The notes beneath the pieces are model-generated. The model was given only the letters and a program-made list of their open reading frames with translations. It did not search any database and had not been told where the DNA came from. This document shows positions 49,718-58,851 of a stretch of 64,000 nucleotides of DNA, piece by piece. Source of the stretch: Neoscytalidium dimidiatum (taxonomy: Eukaryota; Ascomycota; Dothideomycetes; Botryosphaeriales; Botryosphaeriaceae); NCBI GenBank assembly GCA_037367355.1, contig CM074698.1:2046001-2110000 (forward strand). Direction: 5' to 3'. Position 1 is the first letter of the stretch, and each line of letters starts with the position of its first letter. The translations under genes and the position numbers were made by a program.

Positions 49718-51659
49718 CTACTCAGCCCTCTCGACCCTCACGACCTCGCCCTTCCCCTCCGACACCTCCGCCACGCTCCCACCTCTCTCGAGCTCGACCG
49801 CCTTATCCACAACCGCGCTCCTCTCGACGTTCAGGTCCGTTTCCCTATGCGCGTCCATGCTCTCCCGGTTGAAGAAGTTCACGTAGACCGGGAAGATCCA
49901 GGCGGCGACGTAGAAGGCCGTCGGGATGGCCATGGCGGTGTGGAAGTTGCCGGTCGATGTGGCAACCGCGCCGGTCACTAAAAAAGAGAAAGGCATCTCA
50001 GCACGCGACGTGAGGTCAGAAAAGGGAAGTGGAGAACTCACTTGGCGGGATGGCCGCACCGCCGGAGATGGCGGCGACGAGCATGGAGCCGCCGCGCTTG
50101 GTGTGGCGGCCGAGGCCGCGAAGAGCAAGGGTGAAGATGGTCGCGAAACAGATCTGTGCGTCATCATAACCCCGTCAGCAACGTTTCCAGATTGCTGGTT
50201 GAGTCCACGTTCGAGGGTGAGATGGACAAGGGGGGGAAGGGCACCCACGCTCTCGAAACACAACACCAAAATGAGCATCGCCACGCTCGTCCTGCCCGTC
50301 GTTTTGATAGCCGCAAGACCGAAGACGAAGCACAATCCGAGGTACGTCGCGAGCATGTACCGCTGTTTGAAAGCCTTCTGCGTCATGAGGCCGGAGCCCA
50401 CAAAGCGCATGAACGCGTAGCAGCCCTGTCCGACGGCAAGGAGGTTTGCTACAATCCATCCGGTCAGCACTCTGATCCGCCCATCGGGATAACAAAAAAG
50501 AAAAAAGAAAAAAAAAAGAAACACTTACAACCCGTCGCGCTCGAGTACCCCGCCTCGACGCAAAAATTGATGAAGTAATTCGCCACGGCCACCTGCGCGC
50601 CAACATAGCAGAACTGGCTCCACACGCCGAGAAACAGGTTGTACTGCTTCCTGAACGGGCCGACGGCATCCTCCTCCGCGATCTCGCGCTCCTGCACCTC
50701 CATATCCGCGTCCGTGACCTCCGGCATCGGGACGATCCAGAAGAGTATGATCAACAGCGCGACGAAGCCCGCGACGCCCAGGTAAACCCACTAATCAACA
50801 TCAACCGTCAGCTCGCCATCTCTCCTCTTCTCCCCCATTTTTTGACATCCTGACGTTTTGTCGTGTGAAATTAAATTTAAAAACTACTCACCTGCACGTT
50901 CTTCAACCCCTGCTTCGTGTCGACGGTGTCGGCGAAGAAGACGCGGCTGGCCAGCAGCGGCGCGACGAAGCTGCCGACGCCCTGCACGCCCTGCGCGAGG
51001 TTGAGCCGGATCTCCGAGTAGCGCGGCGGGCCGCAGATGGACAGGAAGTTGTCCGCGCCCGTCTCGAGCGTCGACAGGCCCGCGCCGACGACGAACATGG
51101 AGCCGCAGAAGCCGCCGAAGCTGGCCTTCACGCCGGACGGCTAGAAGAGGAGGCAGCCGACGGCGAGGACTGCGAGGCCTGTTTGTTGGAAAAAGGGTGG
51201 GGAAGGGGAAATGGTTAGTCTGATGGTCGGGTCGAGAGTTCGCGGGGGGGCATGGAGAGACTCACCGGTCATAAAGGTGATGCGGAATCCGTACTTGCGC
51301 AGGATCCAGCCGGAGATGGTGAGCGGGCAGAGGAAGTATGCGCCGAAGTAGGCGGCGGACAGGCCGGAGGCTTTGGAGGCGGTGATGTTGAGGTCGGCTT
51401 GGAAATGCGAGTTCAGGACGTCGAGGAGGCCGTATGCGAAGCCCCACAGGAAGAAGAGGATCGTGACTGCGAAATGTCAGCTGGGATATTCAGATCACCG
51501 AAAAGTAGGAAAAAGCTATGATCCTCTTGGGAGCCGCAACAGCATTCAAGTAATTTCCTTACCCAGTGCATTCGGCAATAGGGATTGCTTCAAGGTTAGG
51601 TGTCCGCCCTGAGTAACTGCATGATCGTCGGCGACGATGGTGCGCTTGAAGAGTGCCAT
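49718..51659 (-). pseudogene. FHS-type sugar (L-fucose permease-like) MFS transporter with one in-frame TAG
   Basis: Seven minus-strand exons, 51659-51563, 51466-51266, 51178-50892, 50790-50529, 50448-50249, 50153-50042 and 49977-49718, total 1,419 nt (473 codons). Family features are intact: ILFFLWGFAYGLLDVLNSHFQ (helix 1), AYFGAYFLCPLTISGWILRKYG, VGAGLSTLETGADNF, LNLAQGVQGVGSF, ANYFINFCVEAG and SNLLAVGQGCYAFMRF. Codon 112 (51143-51141) is TAG, in the stretch CLLF-stop-PSGVK. Fucose permease relatives have FWPS here, so one TGG-to-TAG change explains it. No splice option that keeps the frame removes the stop. Everything else is in frame and splice sites are good, so loss is recent, or the stop is read through, or it is a sequencing error. 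The likely substrate is a monosaccharide. Confidence 0.85.
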
Positions 51660-54459
51660 GTTGCCGTTTCGTTTTCCAGTGTTGCAAGGTGGCGGGGAGG
51701 AAGACCAGCGGTGGGCGAGATGACTTCGGTGTGGGGCCCCGGAAATCTCTTCGTTTATGTATCTCCTTGAGCACGAAAACCGGGATCCCTACATACTGCG
51801 GAGCTCGCACCTGCACTACCACCGAGGGAGTTCTCTAGATCTGGGGAAGGTGACCGTCGCGTGTGGAGAGAATTCGGCTCTTCCGAAAAAGGGCCATGGC
51901 TGCGAACCGGGACCCGCCCTGCAGACCCCAAACGCACTCCACACAGGCGCGTCGCGCGCGGTACAAGCCGAAAACACGTTCCGGGTTCTGCGAAAGCTGG
52001 GAAAGTATTGGAGCGGTTGCCGTCCCGTGGCCGAGGCGTCGTCAATATCTCGGTGTTGTTTACCCCGGATCCCCGCGAACTTGACCCGAAAAGCGCGGGG
52101 ATGGGCTTTCTGGGGTAAACCAAGCGCCCCAAACCATCGCCCCGGCGCCACCTAAGACTCCTTCTGCATGCTTGTGTTGCTGCTAAGGCTCTCATTTGTC
52201 GGTGCTCTAGTGCTTGTTGCAACCTACCCACCGCGGAGGAGAGGAGCTGTAGCAACTTAGAATCCTGATGAAAACGAGTACGACGGCCCAGTATCGAGAG
52301 ATGGCTTGCGGCGGCTACCACGCAGCGCAGACTTTACACGGCGTGATTTGACTCCAGTGGGTGAATTTGGCTCGTCAAGGTTACGATTGACAGCAGGGTG
52401 AATGTCGATTGGTCTGATGACCATAGAGCCTCCTAGGGCTGAAAATTTTACTCCTTAAAAATGAAAATGTATGATACCTACGCGAGGCGGACTTGCCCGC
52501 TTGCTACGCTCGTCAAGTTATACACATTCAACTGAATGAGTGACGCCCAAAAGCCATCCAACGAATCTTCATGTGTAATCTCTCGGCCGAGAGGATCCTG
52601 TTTAGAGCGAAAATACACCATCGCTTCTGAGATCTCCACAGAAGCAATAGAGACGCGCCTGTTCAGATATCAAGTCGAGTCTGGAATCTAGATCTTGGAA
52701 TTACAGCTCTCTGCTTCTTGAGGACCAAGGGTGGTATTTTACGGACTGCTTCTCCGTACTGTGGAAGCCACTGAACACCGATTCAGCGGTGTTAATTCAT
52801 GCGGAAAGGTAAATCACACCTAGAGATAAGCTCCTCACGACATACTCACCTAGCAGTGATCGGGGCCCATTGTATATTTCTCAGGTCGGTGATTTACCAG
52901 GGTACTTACATCAGCCTCCAATTCTGTCAATTTTTCAGAGAGAACCTGAATTCATCATCCAAACAGCAACTTCTATACACCGAATACCCTCCTAGGCGCC
53001 GCAATCATCACTCAGTTCGACCGAGACGATTCTCCGCAGCATCTAGCCGCAATGGCCGCAGTCTGGCATTGACCGAAAGATCGGACTTACTCCTGGGGAT
53101 CATATGCGCACAAACCTTTTGGCAGGCGCAGCGTGTGGAACGTGAGAATGGAGATCTGGAGGTGTATCGCTGCGGCCCGGATCTTCTGTCTCAGTTGAGT
53201 ATGTTGCAGATCGATCTGACTGCGTTCACCCAGCGGGATGCTTCGGCTCCGTTCGTTTTTATGGAAAAGTAACGTCGACAGACGGCGAACGGCGAACTGC
53301 AGCTTCTTCAAAACACCCTCTCCGGGCTGCTTGAGCACCGTCCTTCTGGACATCTCCCCTTTAGGGCCCCACTGATCGGCGTACTTATCGGGAAGGGATG
53401 GGGTCAGTACTTCAAAAATTGGTCTGTGTGCCTGAGGCAACAGTAGTTGCTAGGGATTCGTCCGGAGAATTGAGGCCTGAGGCTAAGCACTGTGACTTTT
53501 CAGTGTATTCAGTGAGTGGTGTAGCATGCACTACTTCGAGCCGGAAAGCTAACAGCCAATAAGACGTGTGTGACCAAGGTTCTCAGAGCTGCAGAAGGCT
53601 TTGCCAAATCGGGAGGCGACGAGAGCGAGCACCATTACTTTGCCCATAATAAGCGAGGGCATGGACCCTGGGTTCGTCCAGCTTGAGCAGATTGTCCAAA
53701 CGATTCGCTACTCATTTCAGGTTCCAATTGTGATCTCCATTCGTTGCCTCGCTAGTGCGCCAACGACCAAGGTGCGAACGAAGATGGAAGCTGAGATTGG
53801 GGTGGCGTAGTAGTCGCGATTGCATTGACATAGCATTAGCTGGATATATGCTGAGAATGCTGCGCCTCGGTGAGTGTGAGTGTGCATTGAGAAGGATAGG
53901 AAATGGAAGCAGAAAGGTGATGGTGGCGGAAGCTAAGGGGAACGGAGGCCGGAACAGGACGGCCGAGATCGCAATACCCATGCAACTGGAGCAACCTTCC
54001 TTCCCAAAGCTCGCGGCTCAAACACACCCTGGTCCTGCACTACGTGGAACGGTTTTTCTCTGGCACCTTCCATCAGGCGAAGGGGCCAAGGGACGATCAG
54101 CTTCGACGGCACGCAACTTCTAGCAGACCACACAGCTCCTCCAAAAACCAGCGGAAAGACAGATGCTCACCGGCGTGAAAGCATTATTAATTCTAGTAGC
54201 GTGTAACATATCGATGGGCTTTTAGCTCGTTCTACGTCGTGCCTCATCCTCACCAGGGCAAAAGGTCAGGCCGTAGAGCATCACATTGGCGGTGATGTAT
54301 GGTATAATGTCCAGAATGGTTCCCCAAAAAAAAACAAAAAAGAAAAAAGTGTGCTGTTTATACATCCAATCCTGTACAAATATCTGGTATCACACCAAAC
54401 TCCGAATGCGTTCCTTGAATGATTTGTTTCGATATTCTCATACAGCCGCGGCTCCCGCG
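51660..54459. other. Long intergenic region, no gene supported
   Basis: Frames at 51755-52321 (minus) and 52799-53272 (plus, 157 codons) have no recognisable features. The GC-rich first 500 bp upstream of the transporter holds the paired inverted repeat at 52058-52120. Confidence 0.4.
52058..52120. promoter_or_regulatory. Double inverted repeat with CreA-like sites upstream of the transporter
   Basis: GTTTACCCC (52058-52066) pairs with GGGGTAAAC (52112-52120), and ATCCCCGCG (52069-52077) pairs with CGCGGGGAT (52094-52102). The arms include GCGGGG and CTGGGG, which fit the CreA consensus SYGGRG for carbon catabolite repression. They lie about 400-460 bp before the transporter start. A role in glucose repression is inference. 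Confidence 0.4.
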
Positions 54460-54966
54460 CTACGGAGAGATGCCCTTGCTGGCCGGCCGGTCGCCCTCGA
54501 CCGCGGGCGTCTCGCCGGAGCTGGACTTCTGCTCCTGAACGGGGCTCTTGCCATCATCAGAGGCCGGACCCCCCTTGGCTGCCCTTATGCGCTCCTCGGC
54601 GGCGCGCAGCCGAGCCTCCAGGGCCTCGAGCTCCGCGTTCTGCGAAGTGAGTGCCTGCTGTCTGTTGCGGGGGCGTCAGCGTGCCGGGTACTGCAGACGA
54701 GGCGGTGTGCCGGCGGGGCACGGAGGGGAAGGCTCACTTCTGGTCGACCTCCTTCTCAACATCATCGAACTTGCCGCTCAGGTTGAAGATATCGTCGAGC
54801 GCGGCCGAGAAGTTTTTGGCGATTTGGCTGTGCGGCGGTCAGCACGAAGCAGGCTTCAAGAGGCCGGCGGCCGGCCTTGTCGGGGCGGGGGCGGAGCATA
54901 CGACTGCGGGCGCTGCTTGGGGACCCAGTCGCGGTCTGGGCTTGCTGAGGCGCTCTGGCTGTCCAT
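54460..54966 (-). CDS. Small conserved coiled-coil protein of unknown function
   Basis: Three minus-strand exons, 54966-54902, 54827-54738 and 54661-54460, total 357 nt (118 residues), with introns of 74 and 76 nt. The gene starts MDSQSASASPDRDWVPKQRP. A helical core follows (SQIAKNFSAALDDIFNLSGKFDDVEKEVDQ) and then a coiled coil (ELEALEARLRAAEERIRAA, about residues 59-77). It ends in a disordered Ser/Pro/Glu tail. The third-exon acceptor was chosen at AACAG, 54662, because it alone keeps the coiled-coil frame. I recall similar short proteins in many filamentous fungi but know no function. It is divergent from the bromodomain gene, about 1.1 kb away. Confidence 0.75.
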
Positions 54967-56094
54967 GGCGACGTCTGTGTGGTATAGGAGAGGGTCGGTT
55001 GTTGCGAAGAGCTCGGAGCGGAGGGGTAAAGCGTATTTTGGTAGCAGCGGCCGGGGAATGCCTGGGAAGCTTGGGCCCTAGAGCTGATGGTCCTGGGTTG
55101 CTGGGCACGAGGGCACAACGGGAGGCGCAGCGACGTCAGACTTGGAGAGTGAGCAGCAAGAGCACCGGGCGACGCGTGGAGGTTGTTGTCATCGCGGACG
55201 GGCAGAGAGGGCTTTAGAGAGGGCGGTGGAGGGGGAAAAGGAGGTTTGATAAGTATGTCATTTCCGCCGACGCGAGAGCCTTCATGCGATCGTCGACGCC
55301 AATTGGGCAGCACACTGTCCCGCGAGGGGCCAAGGGCGCACCCGCCGCAGGCTTGCCCGTCGACGCCCACTCCACCCAGCCCTACTCCCACTATATTGCA
55401 CACGCCCAGCGCCGCCGGAGCCCAGCGAAACACCTGCACGCGTCGCCGTTGCCGCTGGCCCCAACCCCCCACACGTCATCGCCATCTCCAGCAGCGGCTG
55501 CGGGCCCATTGGTGGCGCGAAATGAGTCCATGCAGGGGCAAAAGGCGGCACGTGATGGCACGCGGCGAGCATTCCGGGCGCGGTCGATGATGGGGGTCGC
55601 GAGAGGGCGGTGAGGATGGGTGCCACGGTGCGTGAATGATTCCCGGGTCGCGTTGGGTGAGGTGTCGGCGCCGCCCGCGCGGCGGGCGCGCTGGCCGCGG
55701 CGGGCGTGGGCTTGCGGGCTGCGCGCTACGGGCTGCGCGCGGCCTTTCGTTTGGCGCTCGCTCGCGCTCTCGGGCGCAAAATGTTCCACTCCTGCCTGTC
55801 GCTTGTCACGATCGCGAACCAGCGACTCTCCCAGCCAGGAACACGTCCGCGCTCATCACCCCCGACCCCGCCGCCATCCCTCCTCCAAACCTCCATCGCC
55901 GACATCCCCCGCGGACCCCAAGGCGCCTGCCCCAGCGCCCGCCGACACGCCTCCCGACGAGCTGCTCTCCACCGTGACGCGCGCGCCGCCGTCGTCGTCC
56001 GAGCTTGTCTGATGGTGCCGTGCAGCTCGCTGTCACCGCGCTGGCTCCCATCCATCCCTCCTGCTACGGCCCTGCTGCTCTCCACCGCGGGGGG
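54967..56094. other. Divergent promoter region, GC-rich
   Basis: This region is shared between the coiled-coil gene (minus) and the bromodomain gene (plus). Many long open frames on both strands follow from high GC content and show no protein features. Confidence 0.5.
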
Positions 56095-58851
56095 ATGAGT
56101 GGCCTCCCAGCCCTTTATACGCCGCTTGAGTCGCTCCTGCTGTTCCAGTCCCTCGCTTGCTATGGCGTAGACACTCAGGTCTTCGCCCGCGTCTCCGACC
56201 TGCTCACAAACAACGATGCTGTGAAAAGCGCCCCGACCTTCAATCCCGATCGCTTGACCCCCGATGCCCTTCGCAACCTCTACCTAAGCTTGCTGAAAGA
56301 AGAGGCACGCGATGAACTGGAGCCTCAGTCCGAAAACGAGCCGCCCATCCAAAATGGCGACAGTCCGTCGAGAAAGCGCAAAGCTCCCAGCCCAAGCTTG
56401 CCCTCCGTTCAGGAAGCTGCCCAGCACCAGCATCTGCTGCCCCAGCTTATAGCGAAACTCTACGCTCGCTACCGTCGCCATGCAATTGAGGAAATTCGCG
56501 AGCATGAGAAACGTTACGATCACTACTCGCGTGAGCTTCGCGCCATCCAGAACGGCGAATGGGATGAACGCCTACAGAGGGAATACTTGGTCAATGGCAC
56601 AAAGGAAGCTCCAAAGGAAGCTCCAAAGGAGTCTTCTCCAGCTGAAGCACCACCAAATGTTGCCCAGCCGCCGGCGGAGGTGGCGCCGCAGGAAGCTCAA
56701 GGACCGGTGAAACCAGCTCCTGCAGTTCCTCAGGCCAGTCCAACAGGTAGCAAAGAACAGTCGCCTACACTGTCGCAGCAGTCTCAGGCGCCGCGTCGGT
56801 CGTCAGCGAAGATAGAGAGCATTATCAACCATCCATCAGGTTCTCCGGTCAATGGGAGCGCTTCTCCTCACCAAAAGTCCGCCGCTCAGTCTCCAGTCCA
56901 GCCTCAAGCGCAAGTTGCGCCTCCTCCCCATCAGCGGACCCCGTCACATCCGCAGCCGCCTCAGCAGCCCCAGCAGCCACTGTCGAGACCCCCGCAACAG
57001 CAGCCGCCGCATGGACCATATCCTTCTCCATACGGTCCTCCGCACACCTCACCTCCTGTGGGAAGTCCAACCACCAACACTGTGCCCATCACCTCGCGTC
57101 CACCGCAGGGACCGCAGCAGGCTCCGCCCGTGATTCTTCCACCGCCTCACAGCATGCAGAATGTCCAGTACCCTCCACCGCCGTTGCAGGTCCCCTCCAT
57201 GCAGGAAGGAAATGTTCCATACAGGCCATCCTCGGGCTCGCCGCACCAACAGCAACAGAGACCATTTCCACCTGGACCACCACACGGACCGCCGCCGCAT
57301 TCGCCCAATGCTCAACCTCCGCCGCCTCACGTGCAAGGACCGGGCTATTATCCGCAATATCCTGGACAGCACCCCTACCCGCCTCACCAACCGATGTATC
57401 ACCCACCCGTTCAGCATCCCCCAATGCCACCCAGAGGAGGTGGTGGTGGTGTAATTTTGGAGCCCTTCCAGGTCATGGCTCAAGATCCCGTTCAAGCTCA
57501 CAAAGCGCAGGAAAGGCAAATGCGTCAGCAACAAGCTGCAGCCGCCCGTCCACCGTCACGGCCCCAACCGTCCCCAAGGAACGCAGCTGCAACTCCCGTA
57601 AGACCCTCACAGCTGCCTCAGCCATTCCACCCGTCCCCGGCGCAGCATCCTCTTTACCCACATCCAGGAGCTGTTCCGCCAGTTCGCAGGCCCCCTGCAC
57701 TGCGTGTCAACACTCGTTTCGCATCCTGGAAGCAATCCATGCCTCAAGAGAAGCCGGTTACGGAATGGAATCCAAACCCGCCCAGTCCAATCACGCCCGA
57801 AAGATCCCCGGAGCTGCAGTCCAGCGCACCGCCAAGTTCCACATCAAAGTCAAAGCGCGCAGTCAAATCTAAAGAGATGCCCGCTCCTGATGCGGCCGAG
57901 ACGCCAAGACCTGGCCGGAGTTCCAGGAAGGGTGCACGAAAGGCGCGAGGGACGAGTGTGGCATCCTCTGCTGTAACAGGGTCCGTTCGTGGAAGGACTA
58001 GAAGTCAATCTGTCGCTTCTCATGCGGATGAACCAGCGACGGATGTAAAGGCGGAGCCGAGCACACCGGCGGAGACAATGGAGTCGGATGCTCAATCCAC
58101 AACCGAGACGCCCACTTCCGGCGGCCGCCGTACGCGTCGACGCGCTGGTACGCTGCAGTCTGTTCCTGAGCAGCCTCAGGCAGCAAACAATAAGCGTAAG
58201 CGTGATCAGCGTGAAGAATCCGAGACAGCGGAGCCGGAAGTCCCCGAGGTCGACCTGAACATGGGTACGCCCGGGCCTCCGAACTTCGTCGTTGCGAGTC
58301 GAAACTTTGCGCGAATGAGCGTGCCGGTCATGAACGACATTGCGTCGCACAAACATGCCAGCCTCTTCTCCAATCCGGTAAAGGCGAAGGATGCCGAGGG
58401 ATATTACGACATCATTCACCGCCCGCAGGATCTCAAATCCATCCGCACCGCCATCACGAATGGCTCTCGTGCCGTCGCCGCCGCGACTCAGTCCAACGCC
58501 GATACGCCCTCGGCAAACTCCCCCGGCGGCGCTCCGTCAACACCAACCCAATTCTCGAGTACGAGCACGCAGATCACGCTGCCCATCTCCGAGGAGCTCG
58601 TGCCACCCAAGGGCATCGTGAACTCGGCACAGCTGGAGAAGGAGCTTATGCGCATGTTCGCCAACGCGGTCATGTTCAACAGCGGCGAGGATGGCGTTGT
58701 GAGCGATGCAATCGAGATGGCCAGGGATGTCGAGGCGAGCGTCGCGAACTGGCGCGCGGCGGAACGGACGAGCGTGTACGATGCTGCGAGTGCGAGCACG
58801 CCCGCGGAAGGGGAATTGGATGAGGGAGGTGTCAAGCGGAGGAAGGCTTAG
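56095..58851 (+). CDS. Bromodomain protein of the BRD8/Bdc1 type (NuA4 acetyltransferase-associated)
   Basis: A single exon gives 918 residues from ATG 56095 (MSGLPALYTPLESLL). The open frame upstream has no ATG, so this start is used. The N-terminal helical segment (PLESLLLFQSLACYGVD...FARVSDLL) resembles the SANT-like start of BRD8 proteins. A Lys/Arg-rich helix (about residues 120-170) follows. Residues about 180-560 are a Pro/Gln/His-rich disordered region with PQ and PP runs. Basic stretches (about 580-720) include SRKGARKARG and GGRRTRRRAG. The C-terminal bromodomain-like fold (about 730-900) has NPVKAKDAEGYYDIIHRPQDLKSIR and ANAVMFNSG, the latter containing the conserved Asn. About 60 low-complexity residues separate these two parts. 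In fission yeast Bdc1 belongs to NuA4, so a role in chromatin acetylation is likely. Confidence 0.85.
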   Translation: MSGLPALYTPLESLLLFQSLACYGVDTQVFARVSDLLTNNDAVKSAPTFNPDRLTPDALRNLYLSLLKEEARDELEPQSENEPPIQNGDSPSRKRKAPSPSLPSVQEAAQHQHLLPQLIAKLYARYRRHAIEEIREHEKRYDHYSRELRAIQNGEWDERLQREYLVNGTKEAPKEAPKESSPAEAPPNVAQPPAEVAPQEAQGPVKPAPAVPQASPTGSKEQSPTLSQQSQAPRRSSAKIESIINHPSGSPVNGSASPHQKSAAQSPVQPQAQVAPPPHQRTPSHPQPPQQPQQPLSRPPQQQPPHGPYPSPYGPPHTSPPVGSPTTNTVPITSRPPQGPQQAPPVILPPPHSMQNVQYPPPPLQVPSMQEGNVPYRPSSGSPHQQQQRPFPPGPPHGPPPHSPNAQPPPPHVQGPGYYPQYPGQHPYPPHQPMYHPPVQHPPMPPRGGGGGVILEPFQVMAQDPVQAHKAQERQMRQQQAAAARPPSRPQPSPRNAAATPVRPSQLPQPFHPSPAQHPLYPHPGAVPPVRRPPALRVNTRFASWKQSMPQEKPVTEWNPNPPSPITPERSPELQSSAPPSSTSKSKRAVKSKEMPAPDAAETPRPGRSSRKGARKARGTSVASSAVTGSVRGRTRSQSVASHADEPATDVKAEPSTPAETMESDAQSTTETPTSGGRRTRRRAGTLQSVPEQPQAANNKRKRDQREESETAEPEVPEVDLNMGTPGPPNFVVASRNFARMSVPVMNDIASHKHASLFSNPVKAKDAEGYYDIIHRPQDLKSIRTAITNGSRAVAAATQSNADTPSANSPGGAPSTPTQFSSTSTQITLPISEELVPPKGIVNSAQLEKELMRMFANAVMFNSGEDGVVSDAIEMARDVEASVANWRAAERTSVYDAASASTPAEGELDEGGVKRRKA

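Noticed and set aside
52799..53272. 157-codon + frame
   Set aside because: No recognisable features and no splice or promoter support. It may be real, but this cannot be supported from sequence.
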